Source of the DNA: Acinetobacter halotolerans
GTDB taxonomy: Bacteria > Pseudomonadota > Gammaproteobacteria > Pseudomonadales > Moraxellaceae
Assembly (NCBI RefSeq): GCF_004208515.1
Contig: NZ_SGIM01000001.1
Coordinates: forward strand, 310,001-374,000
Reading direction: 5' to 3'
DNA: 64,000 nucleotides
Shown here: in pieces, positions 17,795-26,342 of the stretch
How the letters are laid out: each line of letters begins with the position of its first letter
Position numbering within the stretch: the stretch's first letter is position 1
The notes under the pieces: generated by a model
Told to the model about the DNA's origin: nothing
What the model saw: the letters and a program-made list of their open reading frames with translations, nothing else
The model's database searches: none
Made by a program: the position numbers and the translations under genes

Positions 17795-18199
17795 ATGAAA
17801 CACTCAAATAATCACAACAATTCATCTTCAGAAGTAGATCAAGATCTTCATTTAAAACGAAATAAAACCGATGCCACAAAGCCTGATGTTGCAGAAGTTG
17901 ACTTAATGAGTAGCGATAAACTTAGTTATCAGCAAGTGGAAGGTCTGACGAATAGTGATGATCTACAGGAGGAAATGAAAAACGCAGATATTCCTAAAAA
18001 TCCTGAAAATGCATTACAGGAAGAAGGCGCGGAACGTGAACATGCAATACAGTCAAATGATGGTAGCCACGGCAATGAGAAAATCCGTAAAGCTGTTGAA
18101 AACTTGGATAGCGATGAAATGAGGCATAACTTGAAAGATGAGGGCGATGACACAGATCAACCTAGTCAAAATCCTGCACCTTTCATCACGCCTAAATAA
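17795..18199 (+). CDS. Acidic hydrophilin-like hypothetical protein
   Basis: A 134-residue protein without Cys or Trp, almost devoid of hydrophobic clusters and rich in Asp, Glu, Asn, Gln, Lys and Ser. It has no signal peptide and is predicted disordered throughout. This is the composition of hydrophilins, which protect against desiccation or osmotic stress, but no named family is recognised. Translation is well supported by AAGGAGCAGCTCG before the ATG. Monocistronic, convergent with parA. Stress role is inference from composition only. Confidence 0.65.
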   Translation: MKHSNNHNNSSSEVDQDLHLKRNKTDATKPDVAEVDLMSSDKLSYQQVEGLTNSDDLQEEMKNADIPKNPENALQEEGAEREHAIQSNDGSHGNEKIRKAVENLDSDEMRHNLKDEGDDTDQPSQNPAPFITPK

Positions 18200-18236
18200 A
18201 TATCAATTTAAACCCACAACGATTGATATAAATGCT

Positions 18237-18266
18237 TCAAACCTTGTTCCAGTCATTGTGGAACAG
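18237..18266. terminator. Weak convergent hairpin after hydrophilin-like and parA genes
   Basis: The stem CCTTGTTCCA/TGGAACAGGG (one mismatch) lies between the convergent genes. It lacks a long T-run on either side, so efficiency is doubtful. Confidence 0.45.
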
Positions 18267-18272
18267 GGTGAT

Positions 18273-18917
18273 TTAAAACCATTCGCTAGGATCATCGACC
18301 AACTGATTTAAAACAGGCTGCCATTGGTTTTGAATCAGCACAAAATTCTTCTGTGGCTTATCAAAAATACTTAAACCTTGCATTGCCAACGTACCATATG
18401 CACTACGTTCAGAAATCCAAGCGACAGGAGGGTGCTCGATTTTGGTAAAGAAGTTCTGAATATCTTTGGAGCTGGCACTGTTTGCTTTGACGCGGTTAGC
18501 GATCAGTAAAATCTGGACTTTACCTTTACGAATCCGTTTGATCTCTTGTAAATGTTTGAGAAAACGGCGAGTACTATCGATATCAAAGAACGAAGGCTGT
18601 ATAGGTGTCACAATGGCATGTGCTTCACTGACTAATTGTTCAGCATGATCACCCGAAAGTGCCCCAGGCGCATCAATGATCAAATAATCAAGATTCTTAG
18701 GCGCGTCGCCAATTGATTTTTCATGTCGCCAATCAAGACTTTGGATTTCAGTGACCGTTTCTGGACGTTGTTTTAACCATTGTAATGAAGATTTTTGGTT
18801 GTCCGCATCTGCTAAAGCAACCTTATACCCTTTTTGTGATAATGCTGTGGCAAGGGTGATCGCAGTCATGGTTTTACCACAACCACCTTTTTGATTTGCG
18901 ATTAATATTGTCTTCAT
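18273..18917 (-). CDS. Orphan ParA-family ATPase
   Basis: Cytosolic ParA/MinD/Soj-superfamily ATPase, 214 aa from the ATG at 18917. The deviant Walker A is NQKGGCGKTM; Walker A' DADNQKSS and Walker B LDYLIIDAPG follow. No parB or parS-like array is nearby, so this is not the chromosome-partition copy; orphan ParAs position other cell machines. Twelve further upstream codons are open, but the family begins at MKTILIANQKGG. Cargo unknown. Confidence 0.82.
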   Translation of the reverse strand: MKTILIANQKGGCGKTMTAITLATALSQKGYKVALADADNQKSSLQWLKQRPETVTEIQSLDWRHEKSIGDAPKNLDYLIIDAPGALSGDHAEQLVSEAHAIVTPIQPSFFDIDSTRRFLKHLQEIKRIRKGKVQILLIANRVKANSASSKDIQNFFTKIEHPPVAWISERSAYGTLAMQGLSIFDKPQKNFVLIQNQWQPVLNQLVDDPSEWF

Positions 18918-19044
18918 GAACTCTTTTTTAACAGGTCTCTTATATTCAATCATACCTTAGCATCTTTTTGAGAAGAGTGCGTGACACATGACAAAAGTTT
19001 AATGTTGCAGTTAAATAGCACGGCAATAGATAAGGAACATTTTT

Positions 19045-19512
19045 ATGTCAATTTGGCTTGCAATGCTAATTGGTGGGTGTATCGGCGTGGTGCTGACCAC
19101 CATTATTTTGTCTCATAGTCGTAATGGGCGTATTCAAGCGGAGTATGAGAGATACATTGCTGAACTTGAGTTAGAACATAAACAAGCGTTGTTAGATGCG
19201 CAGAAGCGTAGTGTGAACACCAGTCGTGCAGTGTTGAAAGGAAAAATGGCAGAGCAGTTTGCACCGATTTTACCTGAGTTTCGATATTTACCCAGTGATG
19301 CCAAGTTTTTAGGTGATCCGGTCGATTATGTGGTGTTTGATGGGTATACCGATTTTCGAGATGGCGATGGTGAAGCCGAAGATATTGAAGTGATCTTACT
19401 CGATATTAAAAGCGGTGGTGCGCGTCTGAGCAAAGGTCAGCAGGCGATTGCACAAGCAATTAGTGAGGGGCGGGTTAGGTTCGAAACCCTGCGGATTGAC
19501 TTTACGGAATAG
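19045..19512 (+). CDS. Holliday-junction-resolvase-like membrane-anchored protein
   Basis: A 155-residue protein with an N-terminal TM anchor (about 3-22), a coiled-coil segment (RIQAEYERYIAELELEHKQA) and a C-terminal PD-(D/E)XK-like domain. That domain contains LGDPVDYVVFDGY and the catalytic-looking VILLDIKSGGARLSKGQQ. This layout is that of proteins annotated as endonuclease related to Holliday junction resolvase (Endonuc_Holl, PF10107). Activity is unproven in this family. The start follows a weak AAGGAAC RBS. Confidence 0.8.
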   Translation: MSIWLAMLIGGCIGVVLTTIILSHSRNGRIQAEYERYIAELELEHKQALLDAQKRSVNTSRAVLKGKMAEQFAPILPEFRYLPSDAKFLGDPVDYVVFDGYTDFRDGDGEAEDIEVILLDIKSGGARLSKGQQAIAQAISEGRVRFETLRIDFTE

Positions 19513-19698
19513 TCATCGTTTAGGCGGGTTTTATATCAGGTATGGGGGATACAAAAGTAGAGGTCGCAAATGGCACAAAAAGATGACCAAAATGAAGCTG
19601 ATTGTTACTAAAAAAAGCAACTTCATTCATGGTCTAGGCATACTATGAAAGGAATGATGTTCTAAGATTTTAGTCATTTTTTTGAGGATGATCGAGCC

Positions 19699-20262
19699 AT
19701 GAACAAACGTCTTTGGATCAGTTTATGCATGGTTGCTGCAATGGGGCAAACACATGCATCAACCAATCAGGCAGAATATAATATTGCCAATGGTTTATCG
19801 CCTGTTGTGAAATATCAGTCCATTTCGGTATTAAAACCGTTTGATGGGAATTTTCGTATACTCGGTTCAAAAGTTTATCACGATGATGAACAAGCGAAGT
19901 TTTCTCCCATTGATTATGCAGTCAGTTTAGATTTGTTTGCTGATCCAGAGATTGCACGGACCATTTCAGTACGTCAGTATGATCGCTACTTAAATTGGAA
20001 TATGAAAAAATTACCCGTACCACCTGATCAAGCATTAAAAATGGTGTCAAATATGCACATCATTCCTGCTAACCCTGAAATCGCAAAACAAATTAAGCAG
20101 GTCAAGCGTGGTGATTTGGTCAACTTAAAAGGTGAGTTGGTTGAGGTGCGTGATAAAGATCTGGTTTGGACATCCTCTTTGACACCTGGCGGTGTAGGCG
20201 ATGGCGCTTGTGAATTATTTCGCGTGAATTCGATTGAATGGGTCGAGAGACAGAAGATCTAA
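19699..20262 (+). CDS. Hypothetical exported protein
   Basis: A 187-residue protein with a Sec signal peptide (about 1-20, MNKRLWISLCMVAAMGQTHA). The mature part has a conserved-looking core (YDRYLNWNMKKLPVPPDQ and a KGELVEVRDKDLVWTSSLT beta-rich end) and a single cysteine near the C-terminus. The late stretch resembles small OB-like secreted domains but I recognise no family. GAGGATGATCGAGCC supplies the RBS. It ends at a strong terminator. Confidence 0.7.
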   Translation: MNKRLWISLCMVAAMGQTHASTNQAEYNIANGLSPVVKYQSISVLKPFDGNFRILGSKVYHDDEQAKFSPIDYAVSLDLFADPEIARTISVRQYDRYLNWNMKKLPVPPDQALKMVSNMHIIPANPEIAKQIKQVKRGDLVNLKGELVEVRDKDLVWTSSLTPGGVGDGACELFRVNSIEWVERQKI

Positions 20263-20286
20263 AGTTTTGATTTGATCAATAATATA

Positions 20287-20321
20287 GCCCGCTCTTTTAT
20301 AAAAAGGAGCGGGCATTTTAT
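20287..20321 (+). terminator. Intrinsic terminator after exported protein
   Basis: A perfect 8-bp GC-rich stem GCCCGCTC/GAGCGGGC with an A/T loop is followed by ATTTTATT. Confidence 0.85.
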
Positions 20322-20368
20322 TACCGAAATATGGATAACGCTTTATTTAGTTTGACGCTTACTTGCAC

Positions 20369-20935
20369 TTAGCTCTTTGGTGCTTGTGAACTTTTCCAAT
20401 GATGCAATTGGCTTTGTGCATGTAGATAACCATTTAATTGCTCGACTTGCTTGCTCGAATTTTGAGATGGATTGGAAAAACGACTTTGATCTAAAACCTT
20501 GGCTTGATTGTCCCAATAATCGTAAAGCAACCCTTGAATATAGCGACCTTGTTCAGTTTTGAGTTCCAAGTCTTTCAACATATTGAGGGCAGATCGGATA
20601 TTGTCTTTTTGACGCTGCTGTTCAAACTCTGCTGTTAAAGTGCCATCTTGTTTCATTTTCGCCAATTCAATTTCCATACTATCGGTCATCTCGGTAAAGC
20701 GTTGGTCATATTCATCCAAGATTGCAATATCATGCGCATCATCTGTAGTCGTTGGAAATTGCTTAATTGGCATTGGATTGAGTTGACCAATTGCATCCTT
20801 GGCTGAATTGGTTTGACCTTCATTTTGCGTCGTTGGCTCTTGGTCTTTATTACATGCACTGAGCATCAAGGCTGAGCCCAAAATGCAGCCCATAGCAAAT
20901 GTTGTTTTAAATTTAGCTTTCATAAATAAACTCAT
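20369..20935 (-). CDS. Hypothetical lipoprotein
   Basis: A 188-residue predicted lipoprotein with signal and lipobox LSAC at residues 25-28 (KTTFAMGCILGSALMLSAC), then a Gln/Asn/Thr-rich tether and a mostly helical, charged domain (about 70-165). Its ATG overlaps the stop of the upstream methyltransferase gene in a TAATG arrangement, indicating translational coupling; a second Met four codons in is an alternative start. No family recognised. Confidence 0.7.
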   Translation of the reverse strand: MSLFMKAKFKTTFAMGCILGSALMLSACNKDQEPTTQNEGQTNSAKDAIGQLNPMPIKQFPTTTDDAHDIAILDEYDQRFTEMTDSMEIELAKMKQDGTLTAEFEQQRQKDNIRSALNMLKDLELKTEQGRYIQGLLYDYWDNQAKVLDQSRFSNPSQNSSKQVEQLNGYLHAQSQLHHWKSSQAPKS

Positions 20936-21714
20936 TAATTCGATATTTTCTGAAAATGATAGGCATAAGTGACATAAGGAAAATCTATCTGATCTTGCGC
21001 AGTTAATCCCGTAAAATCAAATACAATTTGTTCGAACTTGGTTTTGAGTTGTTGTTGATCGATTGGTGCTAGGGCTGCGATAAAACTGGTAGAGAGCAGG
21101 CGTTTACTCACCACTTGTTCGACTGTACCGCGATGCATCAATTGAAAGGTTTGTACGTCGATGGGTTTAAACAAATTCTGACCGTCAAAAACCTGCTTCC
21201 ATTTCCCACTGTGATAACGTGGGCTATCTCCTTCAAATGGTGCAATTTCATCAGCTAACGCTTTCACCCAATTGACCTCAATGTCTCGCTGATTCCAAAT
21301 CAAGCCGACATGCCCCGATGGGGTTAATACGCGATGCATTTCAGTCAGACCCTCAAGATTCGAGAACCAATGAAAAGACTGTGCGCAGACAATCGCATCA
21401 ATCGACTGATCGCTTAGGGGAAGTTGATCACTGGATGCCTCTATACATTCAATGTTGGGATGGCTGTGTTGGAGTTGTTGCAACATTTCCAAGATAGGCT
21501 CGACTGCGATCACTTTTGCTTGTGTCTGAATCAAGTAAGGTAAGAATTTGCCAGTCCCAGATCCGAGGTCAACAACAGTTGAATTTTCACCTATTTGGAG
21601 TCGATCTTGCAGCCAAATGACTGTTTCTTGTGGGTAACTGGGTCGAACTTGCTGGTAGAGTTTAGCCCCTAAACTAAAGCCTTTTTGTGCAGCAGGATGT
21701 AAGGATTGTGTCAT
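20935..21714 (-). CDS. Class I SAM-dependent methyltransferase
   Basis: Soluble methyltransferase of 259 aa with Methyltransf_11-type motifs: motif I VVDLGSGTGKFLP near residue 47, the acidic end of strand 2 in VIAVEP, and motif IV region SIDAIVCAQSFHWF near 105. The AQSFHWF stretch is typical of a group of broadly annotated methyltransferases without assigned substrates. It is first in a two-gene unit with a coupled lipoprotein gene. Substrate unknown. Confidence 0.82.
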   Translation of the reverse strand: MTQSLHPAAQKGFSLGAKLYQQVRPSYPQETVIWLQDRLQIGENSTVVDLGSGTGKFLPYLIQTQAKVIAVEPILEMLQQLQHSHPNIECIEASSDQLPLSDQSIDAIVCAQSFHWFSNLEGLTEMHRVLTPSGHVGLIWNQRDIEVNWVKALADEIAPFEGDSPRYHSGKWKQVFDGQNLFKPIDVQTFQLMHRGTVEQVVSKRLLSTSFIAALAPIDQQQLKTKFEQIVFDFTGLTAQDQIDFPYVTYAYHFQKISN

Positions 21715-21828
21715 TTTTTGCGCTTTTTAATCTGCTTGATCTCTATAAAATAAGATACTCCGCAATTAAGGATTGGCAAAGCCATCATTTGATGACTTGT
21801 TGATTCACACCTAGGAATATTTTTCAGT

Positions 21829-23106
21829 GTGAGCATGGATAAACAAATAATATTTGAAGATGATCATATTCGCGTTATTTTTTTAAAAGGTTCAAGTGAC
21901 ACGTTAGTGGTTTCGTTTGGCGATTTGATTAGTCGCGCTAAAGGCATGTCCATTAATGCTGAAAAATCATTAATAAAATATCAATACAACGTCATCGGCA
22001 TTATGCCGAAGCAGAAGACATGGTTTCCTAAAAGCAGCATGCTTGCCATGCAGCAACAGATTCAACCGATCTTGCAGCAATTTAAACAGATTGTTGGCTA
22101 TGGTGGCTCGATGGGTGGTTATGCTGCGATTAAATATTCAAATTTATTGAATATGCAAAAAATCGTGGCTTTTGTTCCACAATACTCAATTGACCCAGAT
22201 GTAGTGCAAGACCGTCGTTATGCTGAATTTTTTGATGCATCGATTCATCAAAATATGCAGATTCAACCGGATGAAGTCGATCCAGCACGTGAATACATTA
22301 TTGTCTATGATCCTTATTATGCCGAAGATAAAGAGCATTTTTTAAAGATTCAGCCGTTGTTGCCAAAGATGCATGTGATTCATTTGCCTTTTACAGGGCA
22401 TGAGGCACTCTCTGTGCTGGCAAGTTCAGAACTTTTAAATGATTTCGTTGAAAAGCCATTTGATATCACCTATTTCTATCGACGTGTTCGAGAGGTCAAA
22501 AAGCAAAGTAAGTTTTATTATCGCCATGTGTTGGATGCTTTATTGCACCGACATCATCATGCTTTATTAAAAATACTGGAAAATAATGACTTGCAATTGG
22601 ATGAGCGTTATTTTGATGCAACCATAAAGCAAAAACTGGTGCAGCAATTATTTAAGCTTAAACAAGGAACTGAACAGAACCTACATAAGTTGGGTGCACT
22701 TCCGCATTTTGTGCAACATGCTGAGGCTTTAACTCCGAATGTCAGAACGGCTCAGCAACAGTTTGTGGTTTTCAATTTAGTGAGCTTGAAACTCGAAAGT
22801 TATGCGGCAGATATTATTGCTGGAAATCATCAGTATCTTTTGCCTTTAAAGGTTCAGCCGAATACTTTGGTCGAACTTGATTTGAATAATGATCGCTACT
22901 TACTGACCATGAATGATCGCGGTATTCATAAGTTGATTCCCGTTGGCGAACCATTACCTTTAGATCAGTCACCATTGGTTTTTAAACAGTATGCTGATTT
23001 TTGTAGTGTGAGCTATAAGCAATTGACTTTATGTTGTGGTGCTGAAGGTTTGAGTCATTTTATCGAAAATAATGCGGATGAGCAGACCAAGCTATACTGC
23101 TGTTGA
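21829..23106 (+). CDS. Alpha/beta-hydrolase-like protein of unknown function
   Basis: A 425-residue protein whose first half looks like an alpha/beta-hydrolase: nucleophile elbow GYGGSMGGYAA (Ser near residue 94), a candidate acid in VYDPYYAEDKE and a candidate His in LPFTGHEAL. The second half (about 220-425) is unfamiliar, with a basic helical stretch and a beta-rich end. No signal peptide. It begins with GTG at 21829 or ATG two codons later. Similar N-terminal folds occur in polysaccharide- or glycosyltransferase-linked proteins. Enzymatic role is inferred, substrate unknown. Confidence 0.65.
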   Translation: MSMDKQIIFEDDHIRVIFLKGSSDTLVVSFGDLISRAKGMSINAEKSLIKYQYNVIGIMPKQKTWFPKSSMLAMQQQIQPILQQFKQIVGYGGSMGGYAAIKYSNLLNMQKIVAFVPQYSIDPDVVQDRRYAEFFDASIHQNMQIQPDEVDPAREYIIVYDPYYAEDKEHFLKIQPLLPKMHVIHLPFTGHEALSVLASSELLNDFVEKPFDITYFYRRVREVKKQSKFYYRHVLDALLHRHHHALLKILENNDLQLDERYFDATIKQKLVQQLFKLKQGTEQNLHKLGALPHFVQHAEALTPNVRTAQQQFVVFNLVSLKLESYAADIIAGNHQYLLPLKVQPNTLVELDLNNDRYLLTMNDRGIHKLIPVGEPLPLDQSPLVFKQYADFCSVSYKQLTLCCGAEGLSHFIENNADEQTKLYCC

Positions 23107-23124
23107 GCCAAATATGTATGCAAT

Positions 23125-23159
23125 AAAAAAAGCCTTTTGAACGTTCAAAAGGCTTTTTT
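23125..23159. terminator. Bidirectional intrinsic terminator
   Basis: AAAAAGCCTTTTGAAC and GTTCAAAAGGCTTTTT form a perfect stem with A-run and T-run flanks between convergent genes. Confidence 0.92.
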
Positions 23160-23177
23160 GTGGTGAATATTTAGAGA

Positions 23178-23927
23178 TCAGTTTACGCCAACTTTCGCAT
23201 TGGTGTTTACATTGGCATTTACACCTAATGCTTTAACACCAACATTTGCGCCAGCTTCGGCATTTGCATCTGCTTTTTTCCCTTTAATGCGGTCAAGAAA
23301 TTTTACTTTCTTTTCAGTCGCATTATTCTTTGCTTCAGCATTCGCTGATTGTTTAGCTTCAATACGTGCTTTTACTTCAGCTGTTTTTTCGGCAGAAATT
23401 GCTTTACCGTCAGCACCATGATTTTCATGAGCTGATTTTCTTGCTTCGATGCGCTCTTTGACATTCGCTGTTTTCTCAGCGGCTAAAGTTCTCCCATCAA
23501 CAGCTTTATCTACGACATAGTCTTTCGAGTTTTTAACAGCTGCACCAGTGGTATGTGCGGCTTTTGCTGTTTTATCCGCTGCAAAGGTTTTACCATCAAC
23601 AGCTTTATCTACCGCGTAGTCTTTAGAGTTCTTAATCGCAGTACCCGTGGTATGAACAACGTTTGAGCCAACATTCGCAGCCGTACCAACGGTTTTTTGA
23701 GTTGCATTTACACCCGTGTTCACAGCTGCATGGCCAACGTTATGAGCTGCATGACCTACACCCTGAGCCGTGTTCTTTACTGCACCTGTAACGCCTTTCA
23801 TTAAGCCGTTAGACTGTACAGAAACTTGTGCTGAGCCACTTGCATTTGCGCCGACGTTTTGTGCAAAGACAGAGGCAGAAGCAAGAATACTTGTTGTCAC
23901 GATAGCAGTTTTGATCATTTTTTTCAT
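23178..23927 (-). CDS. Secreted repeat protein with LEA-like amphipathic 33-residue repeats
   Basis: A 249-residue protein with a Sec signal peptide (about 1-22, ending SVFA) and a low-complexity body rich in Ala, Lys, Val, Asn, Gly and Asp, without Cys or Trp. Residues 92-124 and 125-157 are two copies of a 33-aa unit (HTTGxAxKNSKDYxVDKAVD...); further K/A/E-rich units follow to about 195. A 33-aa period equals three 11-mers, the periodicity of group-3 LEA proteins. Homology is not shown. A protective or envelope-associated role is inference. Preceded by AGGAAACCGCAAT as weak RBS. Confidence 0.7.
   Translation of the reverse strand: MKKMIKTAIVTTSILASASVFAQNVGANASGSAQVSVQSNGLMKGVTGAVKNTAQGVGHAAHNVGHAAVNTGVNATQKTVGTAANVGSNVVHTTGTAIKNSKDYAVDKAVDGKTFAADKTAKAAHTTGAAVKNSKDYVVDKAVDGRTLAAEKTANVKERIEARKSAHENHGADGKAISAEKTAEVKARIEAKQSANAEAKNNATEKKVKFLDRIKGKKADANAEAGANVGVKALGVNANVNTNAKVGVN
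23457..23654 (-). repeat. Two tandem 99-bp coding repeats
   Basis: Encodes residues 92-157 of the LEA-like protein as two adjacent 33-codon units with the shared core KNSKDYxVDKAVDGxTxAAxKTA. DNA differences are scattered, so the duplication is not fresh. Confidence 0.8.
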
Positions 23928-24514
23928 ATTGCGGTTTCCTTAAGCGATGTACCGTATTGGGGCACTTCATAAACGCAGTTGCATCATAACGAGGAAAAAT
24001 CAAAAAAGTGTGATTATCAGCAAAACTTTACAAGCAGATTACAGCGACAAAACACTTGGGGGAGGAATTGTGGAGAGGGGTTATTAAACTAAATATGTGA
24101 ATAATATCGTTTTTAATTATAAATAAAAATAAGCTTCTTGATTGGTAAATGATCAATCATAAGACCAATATGCTTTTTAAGGGCATCTCATTGATAAATT
24201 ATTGAGCCAAATATCGGGTTTAAATTATCTCAACTAAATGTGGCATTTTTATTGCTTGGTCTAAAAGTTCGAAAAATTTATTATGGTTTTTCATGAAACT
24301 CAGTTGTCTTTATAGAAAACTTTCCATCTCTGAAATGATTCTACATCGAGTAATGGCTGTCTAAAAGTTAAGCACAATGAGGGGTTTTTATGTACAATTC
24401 TGATGGGTGGTAAAACATGAAAATTAATGTGAATATTATAGTCAATAAATATTATTTTTTAGATGATTCAAACAAAATCTTGCGATAAGCAGTAAAAAAA
24501 ATTGGAGCATATGA
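23928..24514. other. Long AT-rich intergenic region
   Basis: 587 bp with no ORF of coding quality. A TGATTG...CAATCA inverted repeat lies near 24139-24160. A seven-codon ORF (24390-24413) preceded by GAGGGG looks like chance. It separates divergent genes and opens an accessory-looking stretch of secreted proteins. Confidence 0.5.
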
Positions 24515-24823
24515 ATGAAAAAGATCGCGGCATTTTTACTTTTATTGATTGGAGTGGGCGCGATCGTGCTTTATTTCCAGCCATCTGACCCTTTAACGTC
24601 TTCCGAAGATCTGTATATCCATCAGATGAAAGATGAATATCTTGAAGTAATTCCAAAATCACTAAACAAAGAGGAGAACAACGGCACAGAAATCACCACA
24701 ACTTTATTGAATCAATCTGAACAGTCGAATGAAGAGGCTCAATTTTATAACACCAAAAGTGATCCTGCGATTCAACCGATAGATCCAGAGAAAGATCCTG
24801 CGAATGAAATTAAAACGCTTTAA
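24515..24823 (+). CDS. Small exported or membrane-anchored hypothetical protein
   Basis: A 102-residue protein with an N-terminal hydrophobic segment (about 4-21) lacking a lipobox, so either a signal peptide or a membrane anchor. It is followed by a polar, acidic, probably disordered tail rich in Glu, Asn, Ser and Pro ending in DPEKDPANEIKTL. GGAG lies 7 nt before the ATG. It is 72 bp upstream of the subtilase gene and may be co-transcribed. No family recognised. Confidence 0.6.
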   Translation: MKKIAAFLLLLIGVGAIVLYFQPSDPLTSSEDLYIHQMKDEYLEVIPKSLNKEENNGTEITTTLLNQSEQSNEEAQFYNTKSDPAIQPIDPEKDPANEIKTL

Positions 24824-24895
24824 TCGTTTAGTGGACTTTACCCAAGACCACTAGAGATTCAAATGTTCTTTATCAGAGAACAATGGAGATAGAAA

Positions 24896-26242
24896 TTGAA
24901 AAATAAAACGTTATTATTATTAAGCTTATGTATTTTATATAGTACGAACTCTTCTGCTGCAGCTTTAAATGCAACTCAGTTAAAGCAACAGTTGAGTTCA
25001 ACCGCAGTAGCCAAAGTTGCCCAAGGAAAAATTGATCTAAATGCCTTGGTGAGCAATGAATCCAATGATTTACTGATTGAATATGAGACGAACTTTTCTC
25101 ATATATCGCCAAGCCTTGAAAAGCGGAGTTATATTGCTGAAGGCAAAACACAGTTTAAAAATAAGTTTGCCAAAGCATCAGGTTTTCAAACTTTACGTGA
25201 GTTTAATGGGCTGCCTTTAGGTTTATATCGCATCCAAGATCGTGCAACATTAGCAAAGGTTTTAAATGATCCATTGGTGAAAGGGGTTTATCCAAACCGT
25301 AAAAACTCACCAACTACGATGCAAAGTCTTCCTTTAATTAACCAACCCCAAGCTGAAGCGAATGGCTTTACAGGGGATGGATCTAGTGTGGTGGTGATTG
25401 ATACAGGCGTAAATTATAAACATGCTGATTTTGGCTGTACCGCAGTCAATACCCCTGCATCGACTTGTCGGGTGGTGTATTCCTTTGATAGTGCGCCCGA
25501 TGACGGCAGCTTAGATGATGATGGACATGGCAGTAATGTTTCAGCGATTGTCGCCAAAGTTGCGACTAAAACCAAAATCATTGGCATCGATGCATTTAGA
25601 AAGGTTAGATATCAAGGGCAATGGGTGAGTACTGCCTATGATAGCGATATCCTCGCAGGCATTAATTGGGCGGTAAATAATGCTCAAGCTTATAACATTA
25701 AAGCGATTAATATGAGTTTAGGTGTATCTGGGGTGAAATATACATCTGAATGTCAAAACAGTAGTTATGCCACTGCTTTCGCCAATGCACGAGCAGCAGG
25801 TGTTGCTCCTGTGGTTGCTTCGGGTAACGATGGATTTGCAGATGGGATATCTTCACCTGCTTGTGTTGCGGGTGCGGTGCGTGTAGGCGCTGTCTACGAT
25901 AGCAATCTGGGAAATATGGCATGGAGTAATTGTACAGATCGAACCACGACTGCTGACAAAGTGACTTGTTTTAGTAATGGGGGTTCATTGGTCACTTTAC
26001 TTGCACCAGGCGCATTGATTACTGCAGGTGGTGAAACTCAAGGGGGGACTTCACAAGCTGCACCACATGTGGCAGGGGCGATTGCATTGTTGCGTGCCAA
26101 TAGTGTGAGTCCGACAGAAAGCATTGATCAAACCATTAATCGTTTGAAAGTAACCGGCAAACCAGTTACTGATACGCGAACTGGCTTGGTATTTCCACGT
26201 ATTGATGTGTTGGCTGCGAGCAGTGGCTTATCATCAAATTGA
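24896..26242 (+). CDS. Secreted subtilisin-family (S8) serine peptidase
   Basis: Extracellular serine protease, 448 aa, starting at TTG with GGAGATAGAA just upstream; no ATG fits the signal peptide. Signal about 1-22, propeptide-like region about 25-145, catalytic domain about 150-440. The triad is D169 (VVVIDTGVN), H211 (DDDGHGSNVSA) and S386 (GGTSQAAPHVAG), with oxyanion N311 (SGND). The His block reads HGSNVS rather than the usual HGTHVA, a known kind of subfamily variation. Cysteine pairs in the catalytic domain suggest disulfides. It ends at a strong terminator. Confidence 0.92.
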   Translation: MKNKTLLLLSLCILYSTNSSAAALNATQLKQQLSSTAVAKVAQGKIDLNALVSNESNDLLIEYETNFSHISPSLEKRSYIAEGKTQFKNKFAKASGFQTLREFNGLPLGLYRIQDRATLAKVLNDPLVKGVYPNRKNSPTTMQSLPLINQPQAEANGFTGDGSSVVVIDTGVNYKHADFGCTAVNTPASTCRVVYSFDSAPDDGSLDDDGHGSNVSAIVAKVATKTKIIGIDAFRKVRYQGQWVSTAYDSDILAGINWAVNNAQAYNIKAINMSLGVSGVKYTSECQNSSYATAFANARAAGVAPVVASGNDGFADGISSPACVAGAVRVGAVYDSNLGNMAWSNCTDRTTTADKVTCFSNGGSLVTLLAPGALITAGGETQGGTSQAAPHVAGAIALLRANSVSPTESIDQTINRLKVTGKPVTDTRTGLVFPRIDVLAASSGLSSN

Positions 26243-26292
26243 GTTGATTTTTTATAGTTTAAATTGACCCAAAGCGTGTTTAAAAGTGCCAT

Positions 26293-26330
26293 AACTCGTT
26301 GCAAATAGTGATATCTGCAACGAGTTTTTA
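26293..26330 (+). terminator. Intrinsic terminator after subtilase
   Basis: The 11-bp perfect stem AACTCGTTGCA/TGCAACGAGTT with a 12-base loop is followed by TTTTA. Confidence 0.85.
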
Positions 26331-26342
26331 TTTAAGAAGTAA

